From Xiphias gladius (Eukaryota > Chordata > Actinopteri > Istiophoriformes > Xiphiidae): a stretch of 64,000 nucleotides of DNA. Where the stretch lies: contig NC_053406.1 in NCBI RefSeq assembly GCF_016859285.1, forward strand, positions 14,827,501-14,891,500, given 5' to 3'. Under the pieces are notes generated by a model that was given only the letters and a program-made list of their open reading frames with translations, made no database searches and was not told the origin of the DNA. This document shows, one piece after another, positions 10,801 through 22,429 of this stretch (position 1 is its first letter; each line of letters starts with the position of its first letter). A program made the translations under genes and the position numbers.

Positions 10801-12848
10801 CAATGCACGACTCAAAGAGCTCTCTTTTGAAGGTGAGGCATCACTCAGACATAAAAATAACAAAGAAACAATAAATTGTTTTTGTCGAAACTCTGTATTT
10901 CAAAAATGCTTTCTAAATACAAATAATATATATGAATGGAAGACTCTGTTGACTCAATGTGAAGGTCTGTCTCCGCTCATCCCAGGTGTGAACGGACTGA
11001 GGATGCTGGGAGTCGTCCATGAAGCAGTGGTCTTCCTGCTGGAGCAGTTGGACGGCTCCAGACACTGTCGGAGCTACCGTTTCCGCTTCCACAAACCAGA
11101 GGAAACTGATGAGCCTCCCATTAACCCCCATGGCTCAGCTCGTGCAGAGATCCACCACAGGTTAGGAAGGGACCAACACACATGTACAAACATTTATAAG
11201 ACACTGGGAGAGCAGGTAATTTTGCCAGAGCCTCTTATAGCAAACAGACATATTTGTGTCTGTATCTCAAGCAGTAACACTTGAAGGTATTATGCACTTG
11301 GTGATTGGTCAGGTGTGTAAAGGTCTCAGGTGAAGAGAATTTAAATAGAGCACTTTTGCCACATTATTACTATTCTGTAGTATAACCCCTTAACTACTAC
11401 TAATTCTGTCTCCACACTGTACTACTGTTTATTGTACATACTGTATATGCTGTAAACTGTTCATAAAAAGCACAGGAAATGTGAAAAAACTTTTGTGTGG
11501 ACACTACATCACTTCTCTTTCAAACTTCAATGATCCTGCTTTGTGTGTATTTCTCACTGCTGTCTATCCCACCTGTGTACCCTCAGGAGGTCTGTATTTG
11601 ACATGTTCAATTTCTTGGCTTCAAAACATCGCCAGCCTCCTGAGTATAGGCCGCAGGAAGACGATGACGAGGAAGGGCAGCTCAGGAGTGCCAGGTCAGT
11701 TACAGCACACACAAAAGCCCTGTTTTTTTTTTTTTTTTTTACACAGTAAATTTGATCTGTTTTTGTGCTGTTGTATTTCCATCTTAAATTAACTTAACGT
11801 AACTTAACAGTTCTAAAATATCATTGTGTCAAGATGGTTTATTAGTTGCAGATAAACAATCCCCATAACATTTCACATTCATGCTGTTGTTGCAGGCGTG
11901 TCTCCATGGAGCTACCACTCGCTGTGAGATTCAAACAGCTCAAGGCCACCTCTAAGGAAACTGTCGGAGTCTACAGGTCAGATCAGTGGTGTTTAATCAT
12001 GTATAAATCATTTGCTGTGGTTGATGAATGGTTTCACATGAAGTAGATCATATATACTTCCTACGAAATTAGCCATTGGATTCCTCTGTTCAGACCAATT
12101 GCAAATACCTGGTCGTTATAATGTTGAGATCTGTTGACTTTTGTGTTCGTCTATGATCAACTTAAGTCTTTGAAAGTTAAGTCTCTTCAATTACTGTTCT
12201 TCACAGTCTTTTCTTTCAACAATGTGTTGATAGGTTTGAAAGATTAAAAAAAAAAAGGTTTTAAAATTATACATGCATTTACATACAGAGACGTAAATGA
12301 CATTACTGTGATTCACCGTATCCCTCTGCAGGTCCCCCATTCATGGTCGAGGTCTGTTCTGCAAGAAAACCATTGATGCGGGGGAGATGGTCATTGAATA
12401 CTCTGGAAATGTCATTCGGTCTGTGCTCACTGACAAACGGGAGAAATATTATGATGGAAAGGTGAGGTCTGGGGAATGAACTTTTGAGTTTAAGATTTAT
12501 TTGTTGTTGGACCAGACTCGAAAAGCCTTGGGAGCATCAAAGATCCAACCTCTTTCTTTTCTCTCCTCAAAGGGCATTGGCTGTTACATGTTTCGCATCG
12601 ATGACTACGAGGTGGTAGATGCCACCGTGCACGGCAACGCTGCCCGCTTCATCAACCACTCCTGTGAGCCCAACTGCTACTCTCGGGTCATCACTGTGGA
12701 CGGCCAGAAGCACATTGTCATCTTTGCCTCTCGCCGCATCTACTGCGGAGAGGAGCTCACCTATGACTACAAGTTCCCTATTGAGGACGCCAGCAACAAG
12801 CTGCCCTGCAACTGTGGTGCAAAGAAGTGTCGCAAGTTCCTCAACTGA
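1848..12848 (+). CDS. kmt2a: Histone-lysine N-methyltransferase 2A (MLL1), 3' part, 18 exons
   Basis: This nuclear enzyme methylates histone H3 lysine 4 within the WDR5/RBBP5/ASH2L/DPY30 complex and maintains HOX-type gene expression. Exons joined by GT-AG sites are 1848-2062, 2182-2276, 2359-2496, 2593-2751, 2930-3041, 3149-3227, 3419-3579, 3691-3837, 4026-6699, 6809-9466, 10088-10156, 10238-10464, 10758-10832, 10986-11160, 11587-11694, 11896-11976, 12332-12461 and 12573-12848. The total, 7579 nt, leaves one open frame of about 2525 residues. Visible in order are the extended PHD finger, FYRN, two taspase-1 sites, the CBP-binding motif, FYRC, the WIN motif, SET and post-SET ending CRKFLN. 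Near-verbatim similarity to human KMT2A across the [18 protein letters not shown] and SET segments, and the taspase/KIX arrangement, favour kmt2a over kmt2b. The N-terminal half (AT hooks, CXXC, first PHDs) lies before the window. Exact exon ends are read by eye. Confidence 0.97.
2230..2751 (+). other. kmt2a: kmt2a extended PHD finger (exons 2182-2276, 2359-2496, 2593-2751)
   Basis: The three exons encode the Cys/His zinc-binding module that starts at [12 protein letters not shown], runs through [18 protein letters not shown] and ends near [13 protein letters not shown]. The ordered CxxC, HxxC, CxxC and CxxxH pairs are all present. In mammals this extended PHD sits just before FYRN and belongs to the protein-interaction part of MLL1. 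All introns are short and phase 0 here, so the domain is intact. Confidence 0.92.
3149..3579 (+). other. kmt2a: kmt2a FYRN domain
   Basis: Exons 3149-3227 and 3419-3579 encode the FYRN half of the split FY-rich module: [11 protein letters not shown], then [16 protein letters not shown] and [12 protein letters not shown]. In MLL proteins FYRN pairs with FYRC after taspase-1 cleavage and holds the N- and C-terminal fragments together. The residues match mammals closely and no frame damage was seen. Confidence 0.93.
4236..4920 (+). repeat. kmt2a: Degenerate SR/KD-rich protein repeat inside kmt2a
   Basis: About a dozen or more imperfect units of roughly 14-19 residues follow a pattern close to KDSEKGRxxSRDxxx; examples are [30 protein letters not shown] and [10 protein letters not shown]. 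The DNA is purine-rich (GAGACTCTGAGAAGGGGAGA-like units), and two adjacent units near 4575-4640 are almost identical, suggesting internal duplication. I do not recall such a block in human KMT2A. The composition resembles disordered, phosphorylatable RS/RD domains; any function is inference. Confidence 0.85.
6431..6448 (+). other. kmt2a: Taspase-1 cleavage site 1 of kmt2a
   Basis: The codons read Q-V-D-G-A-D-D in the gene frame, the core of the known MLL taspase-1 site (cut between Asp and Gly, at 6439/6440). Flanking [14 protein letters not shown] is nearly identical to the mammalian site. Confidence 0.93.
6700..6808 (+). other. kmt2a: Short intron between the two taspase sites
   Basis: This 109-nt intron has a GTAAGT donor and a TTTAACAG acceptor. 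The upstream frame stops at once in the intron (TAA at 6701), and splicing restores a frame that runs straight into taspase site 2. In human KMT2A, as I recall it, both sites lie in one very large exon, so this would be an extra intron in the fish lineage. Confidence 0.85.
6834..6851 (+). other. kmt2a: Taspase-1 cleavage site 2 of kmt2a
   Basis: The codons read Q-L-D-G-V-D-D followed by GSESDTS, the core of the second and more efficiently cut MLL taspase-1 site (cut at 6842/6843). It lies 25 nt into the exon after the short intron and is in frame with site 1. Confidence 0.94.
7197..7244 (+). other. kmt2a: CBP/p300 KIX-binding transactivation motif of kmt2a
   Basis: [16 protein letters not shown] matches the mammalian MLL motif ILPSDIMDFVLKNTPS, which binds the CBP KIX domain through a short helix. 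Asp-to-Glu at one position keeps the charge, and one Lys is lost. Confidence 0.92.
10986..11694 (+). other. kmt2a: kmt2a FYRC domain and WIN motif
   Basis: Exons 10986-11160 and 11587-11694 encode [20 protein letters not shown], then [13 protein letters not shown] and [20 protein letters not shown]. The first parts are FYRC, the partner of FYRN. The GSARAE segment is the WIN motif, whose central Arg inserts into WDR5. The WIN motif is split by the intron 11161-11586 just after the conserved core, and it is intact. Confidence 0.93.
12332..12848 (+). other. kmt2a: kmt2a SET and post-SET catalytic domain
   Basis: Exons 12332-12461 and 12573-12848 encode [12 protein letters not shown], then [32 protein letters not shown] and [14 protein letters not shown], closing with the zinc-binding post-[16 protein letters not shown] and TGA. 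The NHSCEPN and YDYKF motifs bind S-adenosylmethionine and line the lysine channel in SET enzymes. All are preserved, so the enzyme should be active. The SET domain actually begins in the preceding exon, 11896-11976. Confidence 0.97.
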
Positions 12849-14940
12849 TGCCCGTATTGAAACAATTTAAAGAGGACTGCAGGTCTGTTGAGCAGAAGTG
12901 CCACAGTGTTCTGAGGACGGCCCTGATGGGGCTTTGCAGTGGCACTGGTCTTATGCCGATTCTGGGTCCGGGCCATGTAGGACCACAGCTGCAAACAGGG
13001 CATGAGCTCTGTCAGTGTCTCTGCTGCTGGTGTTGGCAGAACGCAGCAGAGACAGCGGTTGTGGGGTCGTGATATATATGCCGGAAGGGCCATTTTGGTG
13101 GAGGGGCCATTTGTAGAAATTCCAACATATTGTGCCTCCTTTTGTTTCATTTACATTCGGCACAGGAAGTTTCACCTCAGAGGTGTGCTCTGAAACGGTT
13201 TGAGGCTTCACAACATTACAATATTAACTTTTATTTACATTTGGATGATAAAGTTACCACTCTTATTTTTTATTTTTTTTTTACATTGGCCCATCCTCCT
13301 TAATTTTCTAAAAATATGTTATGCTCCACTAATGCTGAGATTTGAACACAGAAGAAAACAAATCAAAGAACTTGGTTCCATTTTACACCAAAGTGCAATT
13401 TGTTGAGGGGACTTGGAACAGTAATTTTACTAGAAAGAAAAATTAGAAACTTGTTAGAACTTTTTTTTTTTTTTTTTTTTTTAAATCTCAGTGTCAGCTG
13501 TTATTGATGCACATCTCCCTGTCTGAATGTGCCCTGATGCCTTCAGAGCTGTTGCGATTTACTCGATCCTTCCCCTAACGGGGTTCTTTAAAAGCTTGTA
13601 GGTGTGTGTACATTCAACACTGTAAATAGGAGCTGCTTGTGTGTAGCAGCCTGATGAGAGCTGTACAGGTGGAAACACTAGGGGGAGCAGTGGCCACAGG
13701 AAGAAAGATGGAAAAAAAGAAAGGGGGGTAGAAATGTAGATTGTTTTAAAAAACAAAAGGTTATTTTTGGTTGTTCGTGTAAAGGGTGATAGCTGAGGTT
13801 GATATCCTTTGTACTTAAACGAACGTTTAGTCTGACAGCTTGGTAGCTATGTAGACATGTTGATGGGATTAAGCCTCTGGCCTGAGAGAACGAGGCAGCT
13901 AGAGATTCTGGTGGACTGACAGCCAAGGGACTGGAAAACCTTACTGATGTGCTTTAGTAGACATATTTATAACTGATGTTTGGAGCTGTGGCCTACAAAC
14001 AGCCATGGAGCTTACAGAAACATACAGACAGACGTGTTGCTAGTTTGTGCATGGTGTTGTTATCAGACTTGTTTTTGGTAATTATATAAGCTCGGACTTT
14101 TGAGTCATGCTCCAAATTACAGCAGCAAAGAGAACCAAACATCACATCTTTGAATTGAATTTTCACACCGGTTGTTTTCTTCTTGGCCTGTTGTGATAAC
14201 CATTACTATGGAAAATGTTTTTTATTTGTATTAAGTCTTTTAAAGTCTTGTCTGTTATCTGTCTTTTTATTATGGACAGGGAAGTATCATGCTTGCTTTT
14301 AAAAAACAAATGTAAATAATGTATATTTTTCTACAAAAAGAATTAAAAAGCACTCACTAGTGAATAGCACTTAATGATGGTATTTATATTTTTAAAAAAT
14401 CGTATTTATTTTATTGCCATTTTTGTAGGAAATAGAGGTTTACAAACACTAATGCTTGGTCTCTATGTTTTGTATTCCGCTGCCTTTTCAAAGTTGTTTT
14501 TGTCGTAATTTTATTTTCATTTTTTAATTTGTAGCCTGAATGTTTTCTTTTATTCCAAAGACTGACGCTGGTCTGTGGCTTGGTCCCCTTTTCGTTCAGT
14601 CCACCAGTAGCTCTTTATCTATCCTGGGCCGTTTGGTCAGAGCTGATGGTTTTTTTCATTGTTCCAGTTCTAGCTGACAGTGTGGCGGTCATGTGAACTA
14701 TTATGCACTTGAGAGAGCTTAGATTGTTGATCCATAGCAGATATCTCCTCTCTCCAGCCTTATTGTCTCCACACCACATCACACCGAGAATCAAGTCCAC
14801 TTACAGGCTGCTAGCAGATGATTTGGGTTTTCATGTCCCTAATAAACCATCGGTTGATTGGCTATATACAAACTATTCACGTGTGTAAAATCCAACAAAA
14901 GTCCTGTCACTTGAAAGTGTTTTGTTCCTCTGCAGTTTAT

Positions 14941-14946
14941 AATAAA
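14941..14946 (+). terminator. kmt2a: Candidate internal polyadenylation signal (AATAAA)
   Basis: AATAAA lies in the kmt2a 3'UTR about 2.1 kb after the stop. It could produce a shorter transcript; use is not shown by sequence alone. Confidence 0.4.
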
Positions 14947-15311
14947 GAGGTGCCTTTATTTTAAGTTACCAACAGCGACATATCTCCGTTGAGCCAATCC
15001 GTTTATTGAAAAAACCACTTTGTTTTGGTGACCAGTGCTCACCAACATTTAAAAATCACTTCCTCTTGTCTTTCGTTCAGTCTCCTCGTGGTTTGCCTTA
15101 GTTGTAAATGAGCATGCCTCTTCTCTCTTACAAGCCTTCATGTCCTGGACCGAATATTGAATTAGACTGTTTAGACTGACTGGTTCTGAAATCGCTTTGT
15201 ATTTGTCCCTTATTGATTAATTTATTGTTGTCTGCCGTTCATGCTGGCTTCGTTGTCACTTAAAGGCCGTTAGCAGTTACTCCCACACTGTCTTTTGTCT
15301 TTGTGAACTAA

Positions 15312-15317
15312 AATAAA
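15312..15317 (+). terminator. kmt2a: Candidate internal polyadenylation signal (AATAAA)
   Basis: AATAAA lies in an A-rich patch about 2.5 kb after the stop. A chance match is possible. Confidence 0.3.
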
Positions 15318-17428
15318 AAAGTGACTCACACAAGGTTTTGCACTTTAGCTGTGACACAGGCACTGAATAGACATAGGAAAACTCAGCTCTTTCTCCAGAC
15401 AGACAATGCAACTCCAATGCTGAAACCACAAGCACAGATAGTCACTGAGAATACTTTGAGTTTGTGCATTAGGCCCTGAGTTCAGTCAACCTAGAACTGG
15501 TCTTGATGACTCCTGAAAGTGGTGTTCGAGGCTCTAGCAAAGTGCACTTGACTCTTTTTCTGCAACAAAGTGAAGGCAGGGACCACGCCAGCAGCCCTTT
15601 CCTTCCTGAAGGTGCAGTCTGTCCAAACCTCAGCTGTGCTTTTTCAATGAGGGCCCAAGATCAGGTCTTGACAGGTCTTGAGGCCCCATCCACCCTGACT
15701 GACAGGCCAGCCTCGTGGTTGTACAGCCGCACTTACACTGGGCTCGCTGGGTTCTGCTGCTAAGGTCAACAATGAATGTATATTCCTCCTCCACATCACC
15801 AGACTTGTGATGATGTCAACACTCTGTCAGCTACATTTGTTTTCAGTTCTTGCGTCAACAACCCTGGTAATATAAGGACGATGTGTAGATATGACCTCAA
15901 GGTGGGCGGCAGCAGTTTCATTTCAGCACTGGGAAGAATACTGACGTGTGAGCAGCAGTGGCATTTCTGTCTGTAGGACAACAGGTTCTTACTGGGTTAG
16001 CTCCAACAGTTCATGCTAGCATCGGTGATAACACGTTTGCTGATGCCAAGGGCTCTGTATACGACTCTCACTTCTCGAGATCCACTTGTGCATTTTCAGG
16101 GTCAGAGGGTTCAGTGAACAGTAAGTCATTTATTTCACTGTTTTAAACAACATATATACAATAAGGAAATGGTCTCTGTTGTTTCTTTAGACTTCATTTT
16201 ACCACGCCACACCAGTGGCCCTTCTCCGCCATTATCTGTAATTATAGTATAAATACATAACAATATTATACGGAAACATGCATAGTAATTTCTTGTACTT
16301 TAGTATCTATACAATATATGGAATGGACAGACAAACTTAGTTACAGTAGCAAAACAGCAGATTTATAATGGTTAATAGAAATGTTTCAATGTACTCTATA
16401 ATGGTTTTGTGTTACAGTACTATCAGATGAAACTAACGTGCATCATTCTTTTGTATATCGATATCCAGTACCAATTTTGCTGTGCCTGTGAGTGTTCCTT
16501 CGCCAGCAGGGAACATTGCAGTTTTTCTTTTTCTTTTTTTTTCTTTTTTTTCTGGAAAGGAACGGTTTTTATGTGATGAGAAATGTAACTGTATTAATGT
16601 GGTTGTGAACTTCTTGAGGTCAGCCATTTTGAGTTGTTTTTTTCTTCCTCCTCCTCCCCCCAGGTTGTTGTAGTGAATGTTTTTTCTGTTTTTTCTTTGT
16701 ACGTTTTAACAGGGACTTTTTAGACCGCTTACTTGATGTGGTATAAATTAAGAGTTTGGTTTGTGGAGACTGATCAGGAGTTATAAAGATCGCACCAAAA
16801 TGGCATTTTTCATTTTGGGAAACCTCCTCCCATGTCTCCCGGACCACCTCTCTCTCCTCTGAAGCTTTGGTTGTAGTTATCACGTACTGTTTTTATAGAA
16901 AGTCATAATGCTGAAATAATGCTGATGTTGAAAACATTTAATTTATTTATTTTGTGCAACATCCACCCTGAATTGTTCTTTTACAAGTCAAGCTTTGGGA
17001 GAGGTCGGTCAAGTACTTAACATGTATTTGTAATTTTCTACTTGTTTCTTGTGTATAGAAGTTGTCAGCCTAGGATGGAATGTGGTGTCACAGAGAGAAC
17101 GGACGTAAGACATGCTAGCAGAAGGATCGCAGATCATGAAAAGGCTTGTTTTCTTATGCCTTGAATATACCTTTGTCTTATCAATATTCCTCCTGCTCTC
17201 TGTAATAACGGTATTCACGAGTTCAGCAGTCATATTTTCTCCCGTTTTAACAGTGTTCTTTCAATACACATCAACGAAATGAAGGAAAAACCACCACAGT
17301 GAAAATAAACCACAAACTACTTGGTTGAATGTATAATTAGGAAACAAAGTTGTATATAAATGTAAAAAGAAAAGTTTCTAATCATGTTTATTTTCTATGC
17401 ACTTTTTTATTTAAGTGATAGTTTAAAT

Positions 17429-17434
17429 AATAAA
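17429..17434 (+). terminator. kmt2a: Probable distal kmt2a polyadenylation signal
   Basis: AATAAA is followed within 40 nt by T-rich and GT-rich sequence (CTTTACTCTTCTGTTTCC, then GGTTCATGTTTG), the usual layout of a cleavage site. Beyond it the sequence changes to repeat-rich intergenic DNA. Confidence 0.55.
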
Positions 17435-18186
17435 CATGTCTCCTTTACTCTTCTGTTTCCTGACTGGTTCATGTTTGATTGGACAGCTGCTGAGTTTAGG
17501 GGCCACACAAGTAGTTGAGTAAAAATCCATTTAGTAGCTTTTGTTGAGCTTTCAATCATATCACACGATCCTTACCTGTAGGTGGCGTTTGCTTTTAAGC
17601 CACATTTGGACTAAACTCCATCCGATGATAAAGATTGTAGGATGTGATCAGAGGCTCCACAGCAGCTGCTAAATGGACCTTGAGGTGAGGTTGTTTTCTC
17701 AACTGCTCTTTCCAAAGGTCAAAAATGAATTTTGAAACTCACCAAACCAGTGGTTTTCCATGGTTTAGTGTTTTTACTACAAATCCCACATTAGCTCACC
17801 ATTTATCTCACCATAGAAATGTTCGCATATTTTTTTTTCCAGTGTTCCATTCGCTCCCATTTGTGTCAAGTCATTTTCATACACAATGGAAATCTACTGG
17901 CACGCTCTTGAGACTTGTCTGAGTGTGTAGTCCTTCACAGTGAACATCATGTTTTCTAATTTACATAGTGCAGACTTTTCAAAATCAATCTGTACTTAAA
18001 CTGCATTGGCTTTTTGCAAAATGAATGGAGACTTAATGTTCACAGTGATGGATTACATTACACATTAAGTTTCAAGAGTGCCTGTTTGTCCCAGAGCTTC
18101 TTGATCTATTTATTATTGTGAGAAGAAAGAAAAAATACATTGACTGCCAAAAAAAAAAACTTAGGCAAATAATGTAAACATGCTTT

Positions 18187-18545
18187 TCGGGCTGCAATGG
18201 ATGATTTCTTAATTAAAAAAAAAAATAAAATTGGTTCATCTGACGATTATTTTCTGGATTAGCCAATTAATCGTTAGGTCCATAAAATGCCAGAAAATAG
18301 TGAAAAATGCCCATCACATGCTCCCAGAGATCAAAGTGATGTCTTCAGATTGTTTTTTCAGACCAAAAGTCCAAAACCCAAAGATATTTCAGTTACTATA
18401 ATTAAAGTCATGCAAACGCAGAAAAGCCACAAATGTGAGAAGCTAAAATCATCAAATGTTTGGCATATTTGCTTAAAAATAGCATTATAATAAATTAATT
18501 ATCAAAATAGTTGCCAATTCATCAACTAACTGATGAAACTTGAAA
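18187..18545 (+). mobile_element. Short interspersed element of the ATTAATCG family, copy 1
   Basis: The segment begins with GGGCTGCAATGGATGATTTC, contains TTATTTTCTGGATTAG and CAATTAATCGTTAGGTCC, then CCAGAAAATAGTGAAAAATG, and closes near ATTAATTATCAAAATAGTTG. Related copies occur at 33305, 35150, 41905 and 50145. From memory this is a common teleost non-autonomous element whose ends read like GCTGCAACTAACGATTATTTTC. The superfamily is not assigned here. Confidence 0.65.
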
Positions 18546-18590
18546 ACACTCTAGTAGACTCCTGTAAGAAGACTGTCAGCGAACCTTCTG

Positions 18591-20040
18591 AATAAAATTA
18601 TTTCTCCTATGGCCTTTTTGTACAGGTGCTCTGTCAGTCTATTCGTTTTTGGAACAATGGTATAATCAGATCAGAGGACTTCGAAATTGAGATATGAAAA
18701 CACAGACTAAGAGTTCAACCCTAAACTAAAACTGCCTTGTTACTTAGCTAACCAAGTCACACTTTTGCTATAAGTTCACCACCAACCATAGCTGATGGAT
18801 TCAAACTGCTCATTTGCCAAGTGGCCCAAATTAACAGATAATCCTCCAAGCAGCGGTTTATGGATTCTAACAGGAAATTAGCGAAGCAGACCCAGAATGT
18901 GCTGATTCTGGTGCTGCTAATTAAAAACATGTCTTAACTCTGCTGTTTCTCACTTCAGTCACAGCTCACCGCCTCTGCGGGAGCCTGCTTAAACCCCTCC
19001 TCACAACAGCCTGATGACTCAGATTCAAAGGAAAGTCAGCTCTTGTTTCAAAGAGCTGCTGAGCCCCCCGCCCCCATACCTGTCCCAGTCATCGCATTCC
19101 CATAAAACCAGTGTTTTAGTCTTAAAACACTAAAACAGGACCATGTGTAGAGTAAGAGCAGTTTCACTCTTTGCTCTCAGTTAGACCGTACACATCACAT
19201 CAAAATACTTCATTTATAAACTGAAGGGATGCTTGGCCATTTTCACAAGCAATTGTGTCACTTTAATTGCCAAAATAAGTGACTAGAACACATGAGGACT
19301 GAGTTGATTTTGAATAAATTATTTCTCCTATGGCCTTTTTGTACAGGTGCTCTGTCAGTCTATTCGTTTTGGAACAATGGTATAATCAGATCAGAGGACT
19401 TCAAATTGAGATATGAAAACACAGACTAAGAGTTCAACCCTAAACTAAAACTGCCTTGTTACTTAGCTAACCAAGTCACACTTTTTGCTATAAGTTCACC
19501 ACCAACCATAGCTGATGGATTCAAACTGCTCATTTGCCAAGTGGCCCAAATTAACAGATAATCCTCCAAGCAGCGGTTTATGGATTCTAACAGGAAATTA
19601 GCGAAGCAGACCCAGAATGTGCTGATTCTGGTGCTGCTAATTAAAAACATGTCTTAACTCTGCTGTTTCTCACTTCAGTCACAGCTCACCGCCTCTGCAG
19701 GAGCCTGCTTAAACCCTCCTCACAACAGCCTGATGACTCAGATTCAGCAAGTCAGCTCTTGTTTCAAAGAGCTGCTGAGCCCCCCGCCCCCATACCTGTC
19801 CCAGTCATCGCATTCCCATAAAACCAGTGTTTTAGTCTTAAAACACTAAAACAGGACCATGTGTAGAGTCAGAGCAGTTTCACTCTTTGCTCTCAGTTAG
19901 ACCGTACACATCACATCAAAATACTTCATTTATAAACTGAAGGGATGCTTGGCCATTTTCACAAGCAATTGTGTCACTTTAATTGCCAAAATAAGTGACT
20001 AGAACACATGAGGACTGAGTTGATTTTGAATAAATTATTT
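18591..20040. repeat. Near-identical tandem duplication, two ~720-bp copies
   Basis: Copy 1 (about 18591-19311) and copy 2 (about 19312-20030) line up base by base from AATTATTTCTCCTATGGCC to GAGGACTGAGTTGATTTTG. By eye only about seven differences occur: single-base indels in homopolymers, a CGGG/CAGG change near 18978/19698, an AAAGGAAAG/GCAAG difference near 19026/19745, and TAAGAG/TCAGAG. The junctions share GAATAAA(A)TTATTT. No gene content was recognised inside. It is a recent duplication or an assembly artefact. Confidence 0.93.
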
Positions 20041-20649
20041 ACTCTGTAGTATTTCAACTATCATACCAGTGATTGGCAAATTGAGGCCTGTGTGCCATCA
20101 AAAATGTTTACATGATGTAGATAGCAATGTAAATACAAGGCTCAGGATGTAATTACCGCGCCTACATGAAGAAATGCAGGCAAACTGTACTCAGTGGGGC
20201 GTAGGTTAATAGAAATCCAAACTGTATGTTAACCCCATGTTTACTGGGTGCATAGTCTGGTCAGCTCCAATATATTACATTTCGTATGGTTAATTTTCCT
20301 TGTTCTGCATCAGCACATGACCCTGCAACGAGGACCAATACACTTATCAGACGAATAACACAAATAAATTATTAAGTCCACTTTATTTAAAATAAACAAG
20401 CATCCATTGAATTACAGTTTTAATTCCACGGCATCTAGCCTGACCACAACATATTTGAGTCTCACAAACATAAAAAAAGTGGCACTCTAGCGACAACAAA
20501 AACGTCAGCACTTTCCGTTCGATCATACGACCTGTGTAGCTAAGGCAGCCCACTGTTTTGTAGTGCAACATCAACATGGCCTACATTTGCATGTATGAGT
20601 AATTTTTGTCCCAAAGGAGTGTGAACATAAAGCTTCTGTAACTGTTAGC

Positions 20650-21115
20650 CCAAACCTACCAATGTGCTTCGAGGGAAATGCTAACGTCATCATGCTAACC
20701 TGAGCGCAATGACAGTGCTTACATGCTAATGTTTATCATGTTCACCACCTCGATTTAGCATGTGGGCATGCTAAGATTTGCTAATTTGCATTAAACTGTA
20801 AGCACAGCTGAGGCTGATGGGAATGCCATCGGTGGATCTTTTTGTTATTGAAGAAATTTAAATTTTGACCTGATGATTGCGCTCGATTTAAAGTGAGGGT
20901 ACCACCAAAGGTATTATAATTCATCCTGAGGGGAGCAAGAATGTCTGTACCGAATAGTGGCTTTGATGTTGCAACTCAAAACCACAAATTAATCTCATGG
21001 TGGCGTTAGAGGAAGATTCAGGGGATTAGGGAATCGTTGAGATAGCTGTTGAATTATTTCAATCCAGACCAAAGTGGTCGACCAGCTGACCATCCCTTGA
21101 GCGGCTCACATGGCC
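20650..21115 (+). mobile_element. Teleost interspersed repeat (GCTAACATGCTAA family)
   Basis: Repeated ATGCTAACxTxATCATGCTAAC and CATGCTAATGTTTATCATGTTCACCA motifs are followed by TGAATGTCTGTACC and ATTTCAATCCAGACCAAAGTGGT. This arrangement is familiar from many teleost introns and intergenic regions. No open frame is present. The family name is not assigned. Confidence 0.6.
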
Positions 21116-22227
21116 TGAAACTGATTGTTGGATACAACCCTGAAAAAAAAACATTATATAAATTTTTATTTCCAAACTAATTGAACGAAATGAGCAAACA
21201 AACATAACGAAAATGTGTTCAGTACGTCTGTCTTTCCACTGTGGATGTAAAACGCCGCCCTTCCCCAGTAAACTTTGCTAATAAAACTGGCCCATGGTTG
21301 AACCTAATTGCAGACCCCTGTGTTATACTCATTCTGCTTATTTTCTGTTTTCTCCTCTCCCACACAGATTAACTCCATGGGTCGTGGTCTCCCTTACCAT
21401 ATCCAGTTTTGGCACAGCACTGGTTGTTTATGGGTCACCACTAAATGGGAGCTGCAAAATTTTACCAGCTAAAGTTTCACTCCCTTGCCTAAAAGATATA
21501 AAGAGCTTTTGCTTTATCAATTTAACACTGCCACTGCAGGATTACAATGAAAAGAGGATTACTGTCAGCGTCTTGCTTGAGTGGATATACAATGATATCG
21601 GGATTGAGCAAATTGCTTCATCTTAGAAGCAGATAATGAAAATCACAGAGTAGAGAAGACGAATATACCTGTGCGTGTGTGTGTCTGTGTCTGTGTGTGT
21701 CTGTTTACGTTATACTGTATGTCAGTTGATGTCTGTATTTGTCTCTCTTCACCTTTCTCTTTAAAGCAGTGGTGTTTTTGAGTAATGAAGCCAGGATGAG
21801 AGGTAATTTTCAGCTGCAGTTCATTGTGATTGCATTTGCCTTTTTCTGACCACAGCCCTCTGAACTCTCTGTGGTTCTGCTTTGGAAAGTTTCCCCAAAC
21901 ACTGTTATGCAATCTTCCAAACATTCCTCCATTTATCATCCTCCCCTAAACTTTTCTCATCCCCCAAAAACCAAATCCCTCCCTTCTTCCTGATTTTGTC
22001 ACACTTTTTGTTTTAGTTATAGTTCTCTTTTTCTTTGTGCTGGATTAGCATGAAATATTTTCCTCTGTATCCTCCCTGCTCTCTCTCCTCCACCCACAGT
22101 TCCTCCTCTCCCACCCACCCCAGTTTCTAATTGGATTTCATTACCATTTCCTCTCAGTTTTTCTCAGCCAAACTCTCTGGTTGGGAGAAACAGCTTTAGC
22201 TGGATTCACCTCGGGACTCACAAGCAT

Positions 22228-22269
<42 letters not shown>
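22228..22269 (+). repeat. CAG/AGC trinucleotide tract, 14 units
   Basis: The run is 42 nt of uninterrupted CAG units. It sits in a short open frame that would read poly-Ser, but no homologous protein or flanking splice structure was recognised, so it is treated as a microsatellite. Confidence 0.9.
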
Positions 22270-22270
<1 letters not shown>

Positions 22271-22429
22271 TTTCACTTCCCTACATCAGCCAGTAAGTCA
22301 GGTTTTTTGTTTTTTTTCCCCCCCCGAATTGTGAATCAAAGCTGCTCTTCAGTGTTTGAATGTCAAGGCACACAGGTGAAGTCTTCACATGTCAGTGTGC
22401 AGGGCTGAGGTATGTTTAATAGCTTTAGT

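Larger units (their letters stand above)
12849..17455 (+). other. kmt2a: kmt2a 3' untranslated region (probable full extent)
   Basis: About 4.6 kb follow the stop with no coding frame of note. The stretch is AT-rich, with a T run near 13461-13482 and many TTTTAA stretches. Several AATAAA signals lie in it, the last at 17429-17434 followed by a T/GT-rich tract. Mammalian KMT2A also has a 3'UTR of several kilobases, so the long form is plausible, but shorter forms could end near 14960 or 15335. The limit is inferred. Confidence 0.6.

Noticed and set aside
21294..21626. 110-codon + strand frame
   Set aside because: No recognised domain, no clear splice partner, and flanked by repeat DNA; considered as a possible mfrp exon but it lacks the Cys spacing.
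22181..22408. 75-codon frame with poly-Ser
   Set aside because: The Ser run is the CAG microsatellite; the flanks show no family match or splice pattern.
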